Of a stretch of DNA of 64,000 nucleotides, positions 1 through 11,693 are shown piece by piece. The translations under genes were made by a program, and so were the position numbers. This stretch comes from Frigoribacterium faeni (GTDB lineage: Bacteria; Actinomycetota; Actinomycetes; Actinomycetales; Microbacteriaceae), in the NCBI RefSeq assembly GCF_011761235.1, contig NZ_JAAOYW010000002.1, positions 1-64,000 on the forward strand, read 5' to 3'. Within the stretch, counting starts at the first letter, position 1; each line of letters begins with the position of its first letter. A model generated the notes under the pieces. The model had not been told where the DNA came from. It was given only the letters and a program-made list of their open reading frames with translations, and did no database searches.

Positions 1-49
1 GATGGTACTGCAAGGGGGACCTTGTGGGAGAGTAGGACACCGCCGGACT
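1..49 (+). rRNA. rrf: 5S ribosomal RNA, 3' end only
   Basis: The first ~49 bases read as the 3' third of an actinobacterial 5S rRNA (GTGGGAGAGTAGGACACCGCC near the end), cut by the window edge. A strong terminator follows within ten bases, as expected at the end of an rRNA operon. The exact 3' end is uncertain by one or two bases. Confidence 0.85.
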
Positions 50-57
50 TCCTTTAC

Positions 58-92
58 AGAAGAGCCCCTCCACGGAGGGGCTCTTCTCGTTT
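58..92 (+). terminator. Rho-independent terminator of the rRNA operon
   Basis: Perfect 13-bp stem (AGAAGAGCCCCTC / GAGGGGCTCTTCT) with a CACG loop, ending in CGTTT. It lies directly after the 5S 3' end. Confidence 0.9.
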
Positions 93-240
93 AACGGGTC
101 GCCCGCATGAGTCGGCGTGACCCCTTGGTAGTCTCGTACCTCGTCCGGATGCACGTCGAGTGCACCGGGCCCTGAACTCCTGGGCGTGAGCCCCACAACA
201 CAACAGCTGCCTGCACGACCGAACAACGAGGAGAACCTCC

Positions 241-1653
241 GTGAGCGACCGCGACGACGACCGAGCCGACCGACCCCGACGTGATCCTGCCGCCGGCCGT
301 GACGGCGGTGCCCGGAGTGACCGCCCCGCTCGTCGCGACGATGACCGGCGTCCGCCTCGTGCGTCGTCCTCAGGAGGGCCTCGGTCCTCAGGAGGGCCTC
401 GGTCGTCGACGGGCGGCTCCGGTCGTCCTGGTGCGTCGTCCTCGGGGGGTGCCCGCGATGCCGCCCGTGGTGGGCGGGGGGATGCAGGACGGGGCGACCG
501 TCCGACCTACGGCGACCGCGCGGGTCGGGGCGACCGCCCTCAGCGAGGCGACCGTCCTGCGTACGGGGACCGCGCCTCCTCGGGTCGCCCCCAGGGCGGA
601 GGCGACCGGCGTGGTCCGTCTGCCGGCCCTCGCGGTGCGGGCGGGCGACCGGCCTCGGGCGGCTACAAGGGGCGCGACCGGGAGACCCCCGAGGATCGTG
701 ACCCCTATGGCCTCAAATCGGTGCGTCCTGCGCAGGAGGTGGCGCACGTCCCCGACGACGTCGAGCCCCGCGACCTGGACAAGGTCGCGCGCGGCGAGCT
801 GAAGACGCTGAGCAAAGAGAACGCCGACTGGGTGGCCAAGCACCTGGTGATGGCCGGGCGCCTCATCGAGGAGGACCCGGAGGAGGCGCACAAGCACGCG
901 CTGTCCGCTGGGCGACGGGCCGGCCGCATCGGCGTCGTGCGCGAGACCATCGCCATCACGGCGTACACGGTCGGCGACTACGCCCTGACGCTGCGCGAGC
1001 TCCGCACGTACCGTCGCATCACCGGCCGCGACGACCAGCTGCCCCTCATGGTCGACAGCGAGCGCGGGCTGGGCCGCCCCGAGCGGGCGCTCGAGCTCGG
1101 GCGCTCGGTCGACGTCTCGACGCTGCCGGCGTCGGTGCGGGTGTCGCTCGCGATCGCCATGAGCGGGGCCCGTCTCGACCTCGGCCAGCCGGATGCGGCG
1201 CTCGGCGAGCTCGAGATCCCCCAGCTCGACCGCAAGCGCGCCTTCGACTACAGCCCCGCCCTCTTCGACGCCTACGCGACGGTGCTCGACGACCTCGGTC
1301 GTGAGCGGGACGCCGAGGAGTGGCGTGCCCTCGCCGAGCGCGCGGACGCCGCGCTCGAGGCGGCCCACGGCGACGACGACCGCGAGACGGTCGAGATCGT
1401 GGAAGAAGAGCTGGACGAGGACTTCGTGGTGGATCTCGACGACGTCGACGCGGTGGAGGAGACCGACGCGGTGGACGAGGCCGAGGCGGTCGACGAGAGC
1501 GTCGACGCCGAGGGCCGCGACGAGCCCGAGGCGACCGACGAGCCCGACCAGGCCGACACCGACACGCAGGCCGACACCGACACGCAGGCCGACACCGACA
1601 CGCAGGTCGACACCGACACGCAGGACGACCACGAGGACGCCGACCGTGGCTGA
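241..1653 (+). CDS. TPR-like protein with disordered R/G/D-rich N-terminus and acidic repeat tail
   Basis: 470 residues. Residues 1-150 are almost only R, D, G, P and S, with a GGPRSS duplication near the start, and should be disordered. Residues ~160-380 are a helical, TPR-like region containing the only ordinary globular-looking sequence. Residues ~390-470 are Asp/Glu rich and end in four ADTDTQ-type hexapeptides. The GTG start is set by GAGGAG seven bases upstream. It overlaps the HAD phosphatase gene by 8 bases, so the two are likely co-translated. I recognise the position (between the rRNA operon and the HAD/tlyA block) as usual for Microbacteriaceae but know no function. The opposite-charge ends suggest self-interaction or nucleic-acid contact, which is inference. 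Confidence 0.8.
   Translation: MSDRDDDRADRPRRDPAAGRDGGARSDRPARRDDDRRPPRASSSGGPRSSGGPRSSTGGSGRPGASSSGGARDAARGGRGDAGRGDRPTYGDRAGRGDRPQRGDRPAYGDRASSGRPQGGGDRRGPSAGPRGAGGRPASGGYKGRDRETPEDRDPYGLKSVRPAQEVAHVPDDVEPRDLDKVARGELKTLSKENADWVAKHLVMAGRLIEEDPEEAHKHALSAGRRAGRIGVVRETIAITAYTVGDYALTLRELRTYRRITGRDDQLPLMVDSERGLGRPERALELGRSVDVSTLPASVRVSLAIAMSGARLDLGQPDAALGELEIPQLDRKRAFDYSPALFDAYATVLDDLGRERDAEEWRALAERADAALEAAHGDDDRETVEIVEEELDEDFVVDLDDVDAVEETDAVDEAEAVDESVDAEGRDEPEATDEPDQADTDTQADTDTQADTDTQVDTDTQDDHEDADRG
1552..1623 (+). repeat. Four 18-bp tandem repeats coding ADTDTQ/VDTDTQ
   Basis: Four direct copies of the unit GCCGACACCGACACGCAG (last copy starts GTC) in the reading frame of the upstream gene, making the acidic C-terminal hexapeptide repeat. 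The near identity at nucleotide level means the array is young and could vary in length between strains. Confidence 0.9.
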
Positions 1654-2650
1654 CGGCCCCACGCCGCTGGACGGCGTCGACACGGTGCTCGCCGACCTCG
1701 ACGGGGTCGTGTACCGCGGGTCCCAGGCCATCGACCACGCCGTCGAGAGCCTGACCGACGCCGCCCGCACCCACCGGGTGGGCTACATCACCAACAACGC
1801 CTCGCGCACCGCCGACACCGTCGCGGCACAGCTGCGCGGCTACGGCCTGCAGGTGACGGGGGACGACGTGGTGACGTCCCCGCAGGCGGCCGTGCGCCTC
1901 CTCGCCGACGCCGTGCCCGCCGGCTCGACCGTCCTCGTCGTGGGGGGCGAGGGCCTGACCTCCGTGCTCGAGCAGGAGGGCTTCCGCGTCACGCGGTCCG
2001 CGGACGACTCTCCGGCCGCGGTGGTGCAGGGCTTCAGCCCCGAGGTCGGCTGGTCCGACCTCGCCGAGGCGTCGTTCGCCCTCGCGGTGGACATCCCGTG
2101 GATCGCCACGAACACCGACTGGACCATCCCCCAGGAGCGCGGCACGGCACCGGGCAACGGCACGCTCGTGAGCGCCGTGCACACGGCCGTCGGCCGCCTG
2201 CCCGTGACGGCGGGCAAGCCCGAGACGCCCATCTTCACCGCCGCCGTCGAGCGCTTCGGCGCCACCAAGGCCATGTTCATCGGCGACCGGCTCGACACGG
2301 ACATCCTCGGGGCCCGTCGCGCCGGGCTGGTCTCGGTGCTGGTGCTCACGGGCATCGACGGGGCGAAGCAGCTGCTGGCGGCCGAGAAGGGCTCGCGGCC
2401 CGACTTCGTCGTCGGCGACCTGCGCGAGCTGAGCCAGCCGTACCCGGAGATCGTCGAGCACGACGAGCAGGACGTCCACGTCGTCACAGTGCGCGGCGCC
2501 AGCGTCGCCGTGCGCGGGGGCGTCGTGCGCATCGTCACGGCGGGCGACGACCCCGTCGACCTGCTGCGCGCCGGCACGCACGCGGTCTGGGGCACGGGGC
2601 GGGCCATCTACGGCCTCGACATCGACCCCGGCCTGCACCCCGGTGAGTAG
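1646..2650 (+). CDS. HAD-IIA family sugar-phosphate-type phosphatase (NagD-like)
   Basis: 334 residues. HAD motif I is LADLDGVVYRG with Asp17 and Asp19 as nucleophile and acid/base. Motif II is the YITNN stretch typical of class IIA (NagD/PGP) enzymes. Motif III is the Lys of AGKPETPIF and motif IV is GDRLDTD. Together these define a cytosolic Mg-dependent phosphatase; the substrate cannot be read from sequence. The GTG start overlaps the upstream stop by 8 bases. The position matches the HAD gene next to tlyA in other actinobacteria. Confidence 0.9.
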   Translation: MADGPTPLDGVDTVLADLDGVVYRGSQAIDHAVESLTDAARTHRVGYITNNASRTADTVAAQLRGYGLQVTGDDVVTSPQAAVRLLADAVPAGSTVLVVGGEGLTSVLEQEGFRVTRSADDSPAAVVQGFSPEVGWSDLAEASFALAVDIPWIATNTDWTIPQERGTAPGNGTLVSAVHTAVGRLPVTAGKPETPIFTAAVERFGATKAMFIGDRLDTDILGARRAGLVSVLVLTGIDGAKQLLAAEKGSRPDFVVGDLRELSQPYPEIVEHDEQDVHVVTVRGASVAVRGGVVRIVTAGDDPVDLLRAGTHAVWGTGRAIYGLDIDPGLHPGE

Positions 2651-2663
2651 GGTGGGCGACACC

Positions 2664-2855
2664 ATGCAGCAGGAGTCCGAGACCGTCGAGCCGACGTCGC
2701 ACGAGGAGGCGGTGGCCGGTCTGGCGCCGCGCCTCCGGTCGGTCGAGGGCCTGCCCCTCGACCAGCGCGCCGCGGCCTTCGCCGAGGTGCACGACGAGCT
2801 CCGCGCCGCCCTCGAGGAGCCCGGCCGGATCGACGACCGACCCGGTGGTCGATGA
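2664..2855 (+). CDS. Small acidic helical protein between HAD phosphatase and tlyA
   Basis: 63 residues from ATG 2664; a GTG at 2643 would add seven residues. Glu/Ala/Leu-rich, reading as one or two amphipathic helices with no membrane segment. Its stop overlaps the tlyA start as ATGA, so it is translated in the operon. A comparable small ORF at this position is common in actinobacteria. No function is known to me. Confidence 0.7.
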   Translation: MQQESETVEPTSHEEAVAGLAPRLRSVEGLPLDQRAAAFAEVHDELRAALEEPGRIDDRPGGR

Positions 2856-3706
2856 CCGTCCGCATCGAGGACCCTGCCGACCCGGGACCGTCGCCGGACG
2901 ACCAGCCGGCCGGTGAGCGGCTCGACGCGGCGCTCGCGCGTCGGGGACTCGCGCGGTCCCGCACGCACGCGGCCCGCCTCCTCGCCGACGGCCTCGTCAC
3001 GGTGAACGGCTCGGGCGTCGTCAAGGCGTCGTCGCGGGTGGGGGAGTCGGACGTCGTGACGGTGGCGGGCCTCGACCACTACGTGAGCCGCGCCGCCCAC
3101 AAGCTCGTCGGCGCGCTGGACGCGTTCGGCGTCGATCCCCGGGGGCGCACGGCGCTCGACGTCGGGGCGTCGACCGGGGGCTTCACGCAGGTGCTGCTCG
3201 AGCGCGGGGCGGAGCACGTCGTCGCGCTCGACGTCGGCCACGGCCAGCTCTCGCCCTCGGTACGGAGCGACGCGCGGGTCACGGTCGTCGAGGGCGTCAA
3301 CGCGCGCTACCTCGACCGCGACCAGCTGCGCGGGCTCAGCCCTCGCGCGGACGCCGTCGACCTCGTCGTGGCCGACCTGTCGTTCATCTCGCTGACCATG
3401 GTGCTGCCCGCCCTCGTGGGGAGCGTCCCTGTGGAGAGCGACTTCGTCCTGTTGGTCAAGCCGCAGTTCGAGGTCGGCCGGCAGGGGATCCGCGAGGGCA
3501 TCGTCCACGACGCGGCACTGCGGAACGAGGCCGTCACGGGCGTGCTGTGGGCCGCCCACGACCTCGGCCTCGGCACGGCGGGGCTCATCCCCTCACCGAT
3601 CGTCGGCACGGCCGGCAACAAGGAGTACGTCGTCCGCCTGTCGGCTCTTCACGGGTCCAATCCGACAGAATGGCTGAGCAGGTCCGAGAGCACGACGGGA
3701 GCGTGA
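2852..3706 (+). CDS. tlyA: TlyA-family rRNA 2'-O-methyltransferase
   Basis: 284 residues. An N-terminal S4 RNA-binding domain (~residues 23-85: RLDAALARRGLARSRTHAARLL) is followed by an FtsJ/RrmJ-type methyltransferase fold. The SAM motif is LDVGASTGGFTQVLLERGA, with the later catalytic stretches VVADLSFISL and LVKPQFEVGR. TlyA methylates 16S and 23S rRNA cytidines and so sets susceptibility to capreomycin-type drugs in mycobacteria. Start ATG overlaps the preceding stop (ATGA). Confidence 0.93.
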   Translation: MTVRIEDPADPGPSPDDQPAGERLDAALARRGLARSRTHAARLLADGLVTVNGSGVVKASSRVGESDVVTVAGLDHYVSRAAHKLVGALDAFGVDPRGRTALDVGASTGGFTQVLLERGAEHVVALDVGHGQLSPSVRSDARVTVVEGVNARYLDRDQLRGLSPRADAVDLVVADLSFISLTMVLPALVGSVPVESDFVLLVKPQFEVGRQGIREGIVHDAALRNEAVTGVLWAAHDLGLGTAGLIPSPIVGTAGNKEYVVRLSALHGSNPTEWLSRSESTTGA

Positions 3707-4635
3707 GACAGATCGACACGACGACACGGCACATCCTCGTCGTCTCCCACACGGGCAGACGCGACTCGCTCGACGCGGCCCTCGAGGTGTGCGGGCTCCT
3801 GGTCGCCGCCGGCGTGCGACCGGTGCTCTCCCGCGACGAGTGGGACGACATCCGGGCCGCCGAGCCGGGCATCGGCCAGGTCGACATCCTCGGCGACGAC
3901 GTCTCGCTCGACGAGCTCGAGTGCGTCGTCGTCCTCGGCGGCGACGGCACCATCCTCCGCGCGGCCGAGCTGGTCCGCGGCACCCGGGCCCCGATCGTCG
4001 GGGTCAACCTCGGCCACGTCGGGTTCCTCGCCGAGAGCGAGCGCGACGAGATGGCCTCGGCCGTGTCGCGCGTCGTCGCCCGCGACTACGACGTCGAGGA
4101 GCGCTTCGCGCTCGACGTGAGCGTCGTCGAGGGCAGCGAGGTCGTCTGGCGCACCTGGGCCATGAACGAGGCCACGGTCGAGAAGGCCTCGCGTGAGCGC
4201 ATGCTCGAGGTCGTCATCGAGGTCGACGGGCGGCCCCTGTCGTCGTTCGGCTGCGACGGCGTCGTGATGTCGACCCCCACCGGCTCCACCGCCTACTCGT
4301 TCTCCGCCGGCGGGCCCGTGGTCTGGCCCGAGGTGCAGGCCCTGCTGCTCGTGCCGCTGAGCGCCCACGCGCTGTTCGCCCGTCCGCTCGTCGTCGGCCC
4401 CGACTCGACGCTCGCCGTCGAGGTCATGAGCCGCACCGACGGCCGCGGCATCCTCTGGTGCGACGGTCGCCGCGAGCACGACCTGCCGCCCGGCGCGCGG
4501 GTCGAGTGCACGCGCTCGACGCAGCCGGTGCTGCTCGCCCGCCTCCGGCAGGGCCCCTTCACCGACCGTCTCGTCGCGAAGTTCAAGCTGCCCGTCACCG
4601 GCTGGCGCGGCCCCGAGCAGGGAGACGCCTCGTGA
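3670..4635 (+). CDS. nadK: NAD kinase
   Basis: 321 residues from ATG 3670. A GTG at 3703, overlapping the tlyA stop as GTGA, is an equally possible start (310 residues); neither has a well-spaced SD. Signature GGDGTILRAAE (NTP/polyphosphate site), NLGHVGFLAE, and STPTGSTAYSFSAGGP (NAD site) are intact. The enzyme makes NADP from NAD. It sits between tlyA and recN in the conserved order and its stop overlaps the recN start by four bases. Confidence 0.93.
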   Translation: MAEQVREHDGSVRQIDTTTRHILVVSHTGRRDSLDAALEVCGLLVAAGVRPVLSRDEWDDIRAAEPGIGQVDILGDDVSLDELECVVVLGGDGTILRAAELVRGTRAPIVGVNLGHVGFLAESERDEMASAVSRVVARDYDVEERFALDVSVVEGSEVVWRTWAMNEATVEKASRERMLEVVIEVDGRPLSSFGCDGVVMSTPTGSTAYSFSAGGPVVWPEVQALLLVPLSAHALFARPLVVGPDSTLAVEVMSRTDGRGILWCDGRREHDLPPGARVECTRSTQPVLLARLRQGPFTDRLVAKFKLPVTGWRGPEQGDAS

Positions 4636-6341
4636 TCGAGGAGATCGCCATCCGCGACCTCGGCGTCATCGGTCGCGCCACCCTGCCGCTCGGGCCCGGC
4701 TTCACCGCCGTCACGGGCGAGACCGGCGCGGGCAAGACCATGGTCGTCACCGCCCTCGGCCTGCTGCTGGGCCAGCGGGCCGAGAGCGGCGTGGTGCGCT
4801 CCGGCAGCGCCCAGGCGGTCGTCGACGGCCGCTGGGTCGTGCCCGAGGGCGGCGCCGTCGTCGAGCGGGTCCGCGACGCCGGGGGAGACGTCGACGACGG
4901 CGAGCTGTTCCTCAGCCGCGTCGTCTCGGCCGAGGGCCGCAGCCGGGCGGTCGTCGGCGGGCGCTCCGCCCCGATCGGCGTGCTCGGCGACCTCGCCGAC
5001 CACCTCGTCGTCGTGCACGGGCAGTCCGAGCAGATCCGCCTCAAGTCGGCCCAGGCGCAGCGGGCGGCGGTGGACGCCCACGGAGGCGCGCCCCTGGCCG
5101 CGGCCGCCGCCTCCTACCGGGCCGCCTTCGACGCCTGGACGGCGGCTCGTGACGAGCTGGCCGAGATCACCCGCGACCGCGACGAGCGGCGTGCCGAGGC
5201 CGAGGCGCTGCGCGCAGCCATCGACGAGATCGAGGCCGCGTCGCCCGTGGCCGGCGAGCTCGACGAGCTCGACGCGACGGCCGACCGCCTCAGCAACTCG
5301 GAGGACCTGCGGCTCGCCGCGGGCCTCGCCCACGAGATCCTCTCGACCGACGCGGTCGACGGCACCCGCGACGTGCTCTCGCTCGTCGAGGAGGCCCGTC
5401 GCCAAGTCGAGCGCGTGGCGCCGCACGACCCCGAGCTGGCGCCCATCGCCGACCTGCTGGCCGAGGTCAGCGTGCAGGTGTCCGAGTCGTCCGCGCGGTT
5501 GTCGAGCTACCTCGGCGGCCTCGACGCCGACGCGGCGGGCGACCTGGAGGCCGTGCAGACCCGCCGGGCCGAGCTGACGGCCCTGATGCGCAAGCACGGC
5601 CCGGGCCTCGACGACGTGCTGCGCCTGCTCGACGAGGGCAGCCGCCGTCTCGTCGAGCTCGACGGCGACGACGACCGGCTCGCCTCGCTCGACGACGAGG
5701 TGGCGCAGTTCCGGGCCGAGGCGGAGTCCCGCGCGGCCGTTCTCAGCAACCTGCGCCGCGCCTCGGGCGCCGACCTGTCCGCCCGGGTCAGCGCCGAGCT
5801 GTCCGCCCTCGCCATGGCGGGGGCCGAGATCGTCGTCGAGGTCACCCCGCGCGACGACCTCGGCACGACCGGGGCCGACGTCGTCTCGCTGCTGCTGCGG
5901 CCGCACCCGGGCAGCGAGCCCCGCCCGCTCGGCAAGGGAGCGTCCGGAGGCGAGCTGTCGCGGGTCATGCTCGCCCTCGAGGTCGTCATGGCCGGCTCGA
6001 GCGACGTGCCGACCTTCGTCTTCGACGAGGTCGACGCCGGCGTCGGCGGATCCGCCGCGATCGAGATCGGGCGGCGGCTGGCGGCCCTGTCGGAACGCGC
6101 CCAGGTCATCGTCGTCACGCACCTGGCGCAGGTCGCCGCGTTCGCCACGAACCACCTGCGCGTCGTCAAGGACGCGTCGGGCGAGGTCACCGCGAGCAGC
6201 GTGCAGCAGCTCGAGGGCGACGAGCGCGTCGCCGAGATGGCCCGTCTGCTCTCGGGGCTGCCCGACAGCACCAGCGGCCTCGACCACGCCCGCGAGCTGC
6301 TCGAGCTCGCGTCCTCGGGCCGGGCGCGCGCCCGGGCCTGA
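4632..6341 (+). CDS. recN: DNA repair ATPase RecN
   Basis: 569 residues, GTG start in a GTGA overlap with nadK. SMC-like layout: Walker A GETGAGKT at residues 29-36, a long charged coiled-coil middle (~150-370), then the ABC-type signature [12 protein letters not shown] and Walker [14 protein letters not shown], ending with [10 protein letters not shown]. RecN is an SMC-related ATPase that helps hold broken ends during double-strand-break repair. Length is normal for the family. Confidence 0.94.
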   Translation: MIEEIAIRDLGVIGRATLPLGPGFTAVTGETGAGKTMVVTALGLLLGQRAESGVVRSGSAQAVVDGRWVVPEGGAVVERVRDAGGDVDDGELFLSRVVSAEGRSRAVVGGRSAPIGVLGDLADHLVVVHGQSEQIRLKSAQAQRAAVDAHGGAPLAAAAASYRAAFDAWTAARDELAEITRDRDERRAEAEALRAAIDEIEAASPVAGELDELDATADRLSNSEDLRLAAGLAHEILSTDAVDGTRDVLSLVEEARRQVERVAPHDPELAPIADLLAEVSVQVSESSARLSSYLGGLDADAAGDLEAVQTRRAELTALMRKHGPGLDDVLRLLDEGSRRLVELDGDDDRLASLDDEVAQFRAEAESRAAVLSNLRRASGADLSARVSAELSALAMAGAEIVVEVTPRDDLGTTGADVVSLLLRPHPGSEPRPLGKGASGGELSRVMLALEVVMAGSSDVPTFVFDEVDAGVGGSAAIEIGRRLAALSERAQVIVVTHLAQVAAFATNHLRVVKDASGEVTASSVQQLEGDERVAEMARLLSGLPDSTSGLDHARELLELASSGRARARA

Positions 6342-6426
6342 GCACGCGCACCGGCGCGCGCTCCGTCACACACTCGTAACAGGCGGCGGTGGCCGAGGGC
6401 CTCCGCGTGACATAGGATGGAATCCC

Positions 6427-8286
<1,860 letters not shown>

Positions 8287-8288
8287 CC

Positions 8289-8861
8289 GTGGCCGACTCC
8301 GAGCTGCTGCACGACGAGCCCGCCGACCCGACCGTCACGTCGTCCGAGACGGTCTTCGAGGGCGCCGTCTGGAACGTCGTGCGCGACGTCGTCGACTACA
8401 ACGGCTCGCCGATGACCCGCGAGTACGTCGCGCACACCGGTGCCGTGGCGGTGCTCGCGGTCGACGAGCACGACCGTGTGCTCGTCATCAAGCAGTACCG
8501 GCACCCGATCCGCACCCGCGACTGGGAGCTGCCCGCCGGCCTGCTCGACGCCGAGGGCGAGTCGAAGCTCGACGCGGCCAAGCGCGAGCTGGCCGAGGAG
8601 GCCGACCTGCAGGCCGAGACGTGGGACGAGCTCGTGTCGTTCCACACGACCCCCGGCGGCAACGACGAGATGGTCACGGTCTACCGGGCGACCGGCGTGA
8701 GCGCGACCGAGGCGGCGTTCGACCGCACCGACGAGGAGGCCGACATCGAGAAGCGCTGGGTCGCCCTCGACGAGGTCGTCGACGGCGTGCTGGCCGGGCG
8801 CCTGCACAACTCCATCCTCAGCATCGCGGCGCTCGCCGCGACCGTCGCCGCCCGCCGCTGA
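8289..8861 (+). CDS. NUDIX hydrolase, ADP-ribose pyrophosphatase type
   Basis: 190 residues, starting two bases after the pyrG stop. The Nudix box reads [21 protein letters not shown], with the REL-x-EE core intact but one extra residue between the first Gly and Glu compared with the classic G-x5-E pattern; I recall the same spacing in other actinobacterial ADPRases. Upstream ELPAG and the [10 protein letters not shown] stretch fit ADP-ribose pyrophosphatases (Rv1700-like). It likely hydrolyses ADP-ribose to AMP and ribose-5-phosphate. Confidence 0.88.
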   Translation: MADSELLHDEPADPTVTSSETVFEGAVWNVVRDVVDYNGSPMTREYVAHTGAVAVLAVDEHDRVLVIKQYRHPIRTRDWELPAGLLDAEGESKLDAAKRELAEEADLQAETWDELVSFHTTPGGNDEMVTVYRATGVSATEAAFDRTDEEADIEKRWVALDEVVDGVLAGRLHNSILSIAALAATVAARR

Positions 8862-8895
8862 CGACGCGGCGGCCTGCGGTCGGGACGAGCGCACG

Positions 8896-9819
8896 ATGAC
8901 CTCGATCGAGGAGGCGGCGGCCCGCTACCTGAGGCACGTCACGGTCGAGCGCGGCCTGTCGCCGAACACCACGGCGGCGTACCGGCGCGACCTGGCGCTC
9001 TGGGCGGCGCACCTCGAGGAGGCGGGTCGCACCTCCGTCGACGAGGTGGAGCCCGCGGACGTGGCGGCGTTCCCGGCCGCCCTCGCGACGCGTGCCGAGG
9101 ACCCGCTCCGCGCCTCCAGCGTGGCCCGGGCGCTGTCGAGCGTCCGTGGCCTGCACCGGTTCCTGCACGAGGAGGGGCTGGTCGCCGTCGACGTCGCGGC
9201 CGGGGTGCGTCCGCCGAAGCTGCCGTCCCGCCTGCCCAAGGCCGTGTCGGTCGCCCAGGTCGAGGCCCTGCTCGCCGCCACGGACGGCGACGACCCTGCC
9301 CGCGTGCGCGACAAGGCCCTGCTCGAGCTGCTCTACGCGACGGGGGCGCGCGTCAGCGAGGCCGTGTCGCTGAACGTGGACGACGTCATCGACGGGGGAG
9401 ACGTCGTGCGCCTGTTCGGCAAGGGCGGCAAGCAGCGGATCGTGCCCGTGGGCAGCTTCGCCCGGCGGGCCCTCGACGCGTGGCTGGTGCGCGCGCGTCC
9501 CGAGTTCTCCGTGCGCGGCGACGCGACGCCGGCGCTGTTCCTCGGGGCCCGGGGCGCGCGCCTCTCGCGGCAGAGCGCCTGGTCGGTCATCCAGGCGGCG
9601 GCCGACCGCGCCGAGCTCGACGTCGACGTGTCGCCGCACACGCTGCGGCACTCGTTCGCGACCCACCTGCTCGAGGGCGGCGCCGACGTCCGCGTGGTGC
9701 AGGAGCTGCTCGGGCACTCGTCGGTCGCGACGACGCAGATCTACACGCTGGTGACGGCCGACGCCCTGCGCGACATGTACGTCACGGCGCACCCCCGGGC
9801 CCGTCGACCCGCCTCCTGA
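8896..9819 (+). CDS. xerD: Site-specific tyrosine recombinase XerD
   Basis: 307 residues with an N-terminal core-binding SAM-like domain (~10-95) and a catalytic domain. It has the full tyrosine recombinase set: Arg in GARVSEAV, Lys in [18 protein letters not shown] (His-x-x-Arg), the His of LLGHSSV, and the nucleophile Tyr in TTQIYT. Its chromosomal place after the NUDIX gene, as in mycobacteria, identifies it as the housekeeping dimer resolvase acting at dif, rather than a phage integrase. Confidence 0.92.
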   Translation: MTSIEEAAARYLRHVTVERGLSPNTTAAYRRDLALWAAHLEEAGRTSVDEVEPADVAAFPAALATRAEDPLRASSVARALSSVRGLHRFLHEEGLVAVDVAAGVRPPKLPSRLPKAVSVAQVEALLAATDGDDPARVRDKALLELLYATGARVSEAVSLNVDDVIDGGDVVRLFGKGGKQRIVPVGSFARRALDAWLVRARPEFSVRGDATPALFLGARGARLSRQSAWSVIQAAADRAELDVDVSPHTLRHSFATHLLEGGADVRVVQELLGHSSVATTQIYTLVTADALRDMYVTAHPRARRPAS

Positions 9820-9913
9820 CCAGGCACTACCTTCATCTGCCGCATGAGGCTTCCTGCCCCGCGGGCGGGCGCGCCAGCCCGGCGTGATCGGGGGTCGCCG
9901 TTACCATCGACCT

Positions 9914-10813
9914 GTGAGCACCAAGTCGACCTCGAGCACGCCCGCCCTCTTCGAGAGCGCCCCGGCGACCGTTCCCGCGAACGGCCCCACGGGTCGCCCG
10001 CGCACCGAGTTCGCCGTCCCGCCCGTGCTCGACGGCCACGGCCCCGCGCGCATCATCACCCTCTGCAACCAGAAGGGCGGCGTCGGCAAGACGACGACGA
10101 CCATCAACCTCGGCGCCTCGTTCGCCGAGTACGGCCGACGCGTGCTGGCGATCGACTTCGACCCGCAGGGCGCGCTCACGGCCGGCCTCGGGGTGCAGGC
10201 GCACGACCAGCCCACCATCTACGACCTCATGATCGGCTCCGTGAAGGACGCCCACGACGTCATCGTGCAGACCCGGGTGCACGACCTCGACGTCATGCCG
10301 GCGAACATCGACCTGTCCGCGGCCGAGGTGCACCTCGTCAACGAGGTCGCCCGCGAGCAGATCCTCGCGCGCATCATCCGCCAGGTCAGCGCCGAGTACG
10401 ACGTCATCCTCATCGACTGCCAGCCGTCGCTCGGCCTGCTCACGGTCAACGCGCTCACGGCGGCGCACGGCGTGCTCATCCCGCTCGAGTGCGAGTTCTT
10501 CGCGCTGCGCGGCGTCGCGCTGCTCGTCGAGACCATCGAGAAGGTCCGCGACCGGCTCAACCCCGCCATCACCCTCGACGGCATCCTGCCGACCATGTTC
10601 GACTCGCGCACCCTGCACAGCCGCGAGGTGCTTGAGCGCGTCGTCGAGGCCTTCGGCGACGAGGTGCTCGAGACCGTCATCGGCCGCACGGTGAAGTTCC
10701 CCGACGCCTCGGTCGCCGGCACCCCCATCACCCAGTTCGCCCCCGAGCACCCGGCGGCGCAGGCCTACCGCCAGCTGGCCCGAGAGCTGATCGCGCGTGG
10801 TGCCGCAGCCTGA
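9914..10813 (+). CDS. ParA/Soj-like ATPase of the scpAB cluster
   Basis: 299 residues with ~38 disordered residues before the deviant Walker A (KGGVGKTTT). Walker A' and B (LAIDFDPQGALTAGLG, VILIDCQPSLGLL) follow. It is an orphan ParA, not next to a parB gene but directly upstream of scpA, as Rv1708 is in M. tuberculosis. GTG 9914 is preferred: a -10-like TACCAT (9902-9907) lies six bases upstream, suggesting a leaderless message. An in-frame start at 9884 would add ten residues. Its end overlaps scpA. Confidence 0.9.
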   Translation: MSTKSTSSTPALFESAPATVPANGPTGRPRTEFAVPPVLDGHGPARIITLCNQKGGVGKTTTTINLGASFAEYGRRVLAIDFDPQGALTAGLGVQAHDQPTIYDLMIGSVKDAHDVIVQTRVHDLDVMPANIDLSAAEVHLVNEVAREQILARIIRQVSAEYDVILIDCQPSLGLLTVNALTAAHGVLIPLECEFFALRGVALLVETIEKVRDRLNPAITLDGILPTMFDSRTLHSREVLERVVEAFGDEVLETVIGRTVKFPDASVAGTPITQFAPEHPAAQAYRQLARELIARGAAA

Positions 10814-11693
10814 GGCCCCGGAGGCCACCGCGACGGCCCTGGCCGGCGACGCGGCCGTGAGCGAGGCGGCCCCGACCGACGTCGCCCCGGCCGACGTGGT
10901 CGCGGCGGGGCCGTCGCGCTTCGAGGTGGTGCTCGACAACTTCAGCGGACCGTTCGACCTGTTGCTCACGCTGATCGGCAAGCGCGAGATGGACGTCACC
11001 GAGGTGGCCCTCAGCGCCGTGACCGACGAGTTCCTCTCGTACCTGCGCACGGTCGACACCGACGAGAACCTCGACCAGGCGAGCGAGTTCATCGTCGTCG
11101 CCGCGACCCTGCTCGACCTCAAGGTCGCCGGCCTGCTGCCCCAGGGCGAGCTCGTCGACGCCGAGGACGTCGCCCTGCTCGAGGCGCGCGACCTGCTCTT
11201 CGCGCGGCTGCTGCAGTACCGGGCGTTCAAGCAGGCGGCGACGTGGTTCGCCGAGCGCGGCGCCGCCGAGGCCTCCCGGCACCCCCGGTCGGTCCGGCTC
11301 GAGCAGAAGTACCGCGTCACCACGCCCGAGCTGGTGTGGACGCTCACGCCCGAGGACTTCGCCGCCCTCGCGGCGTTCGCCCTCGAGCCCAAGGCCGTGC
11401 CCACCGTCGGCCTCGACCACCTGCACGCCCCGCTGGTGAGCATCCGCGAGCAGGCCGCCGTGGTCGTGGCCATGCTGCGCCGCGCCGGCGTCGCCACGTT
11501 CCGCGAGCTGGTGGCCGAGGTCGACCAGAAGGGCGTCGTCGTCGCGCGGTTCCTCGCCCTGCTCGAGCTCTACCGGCACGGGTCGCTGGCCTTCGAGCAG
11601 CTCGAGCCCCTCGGCGAGCTCAGCGTCCGCTGGGTGGCCGAGGACTGGACCGACGAGGCGCTCGCCGCCCTGGGAGCCGACTATGACGGCTGA
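10797..11693 (+). CDS. scpA: Segregation and condensation protein A
   Basis: 298 residues. After ~40 Ala/Pro-rich residues the kleisin N-terminus FEVVLDNFSGPFDLLLTLIG is clear, followed by helical regions and the C-terminal winged helix. ScpA is the kleisin that bridges the SMC heads. It overlaps both the ParA-like gene (17 bases) and scpB (11 bases), indicating one transcript. Confidence 0.93.
   Translation: MVPQPEAPEATATALAGDAAVSEAAPTDVAPADVVAAGPSRFEVVLDNFSGPFDLLLTLIGKREMDVTEVALSAVTDEFLSYLRTVDTDENLDQASEFIVVAATLLDLKVAGLLPQGELVDAEDVALLEARDLLFARLLQYRAFKQAATWFAERGAAEASRHPRSVRLEQKYRVTTPELVWTLTPEDFAALAAFALEPKAVPTVGLDHLHAPLVSIREQAAVVVAMLRRAGVATFRELVAEVDQKGVVVARFLALLELYRHGSLAFEQLEPLGELSVRWVAEDWTDEALAALGADYDG

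Noticed and set aside
1046-3559. 837-residue open frame on the minus strand over the HAD/tlyA region
   Set aside because: Antisense of well-supported genes; its composition (His/Arg/Gly/Asp-rich) is the usual shadow of GC-rich codon bias.
8896-9819. XerD as the integrase of the island
   Set aside because: Located ~18 kb away inside the conserved housekeeping block with the usual neighbours; it is the chromosome dimer resolvase.
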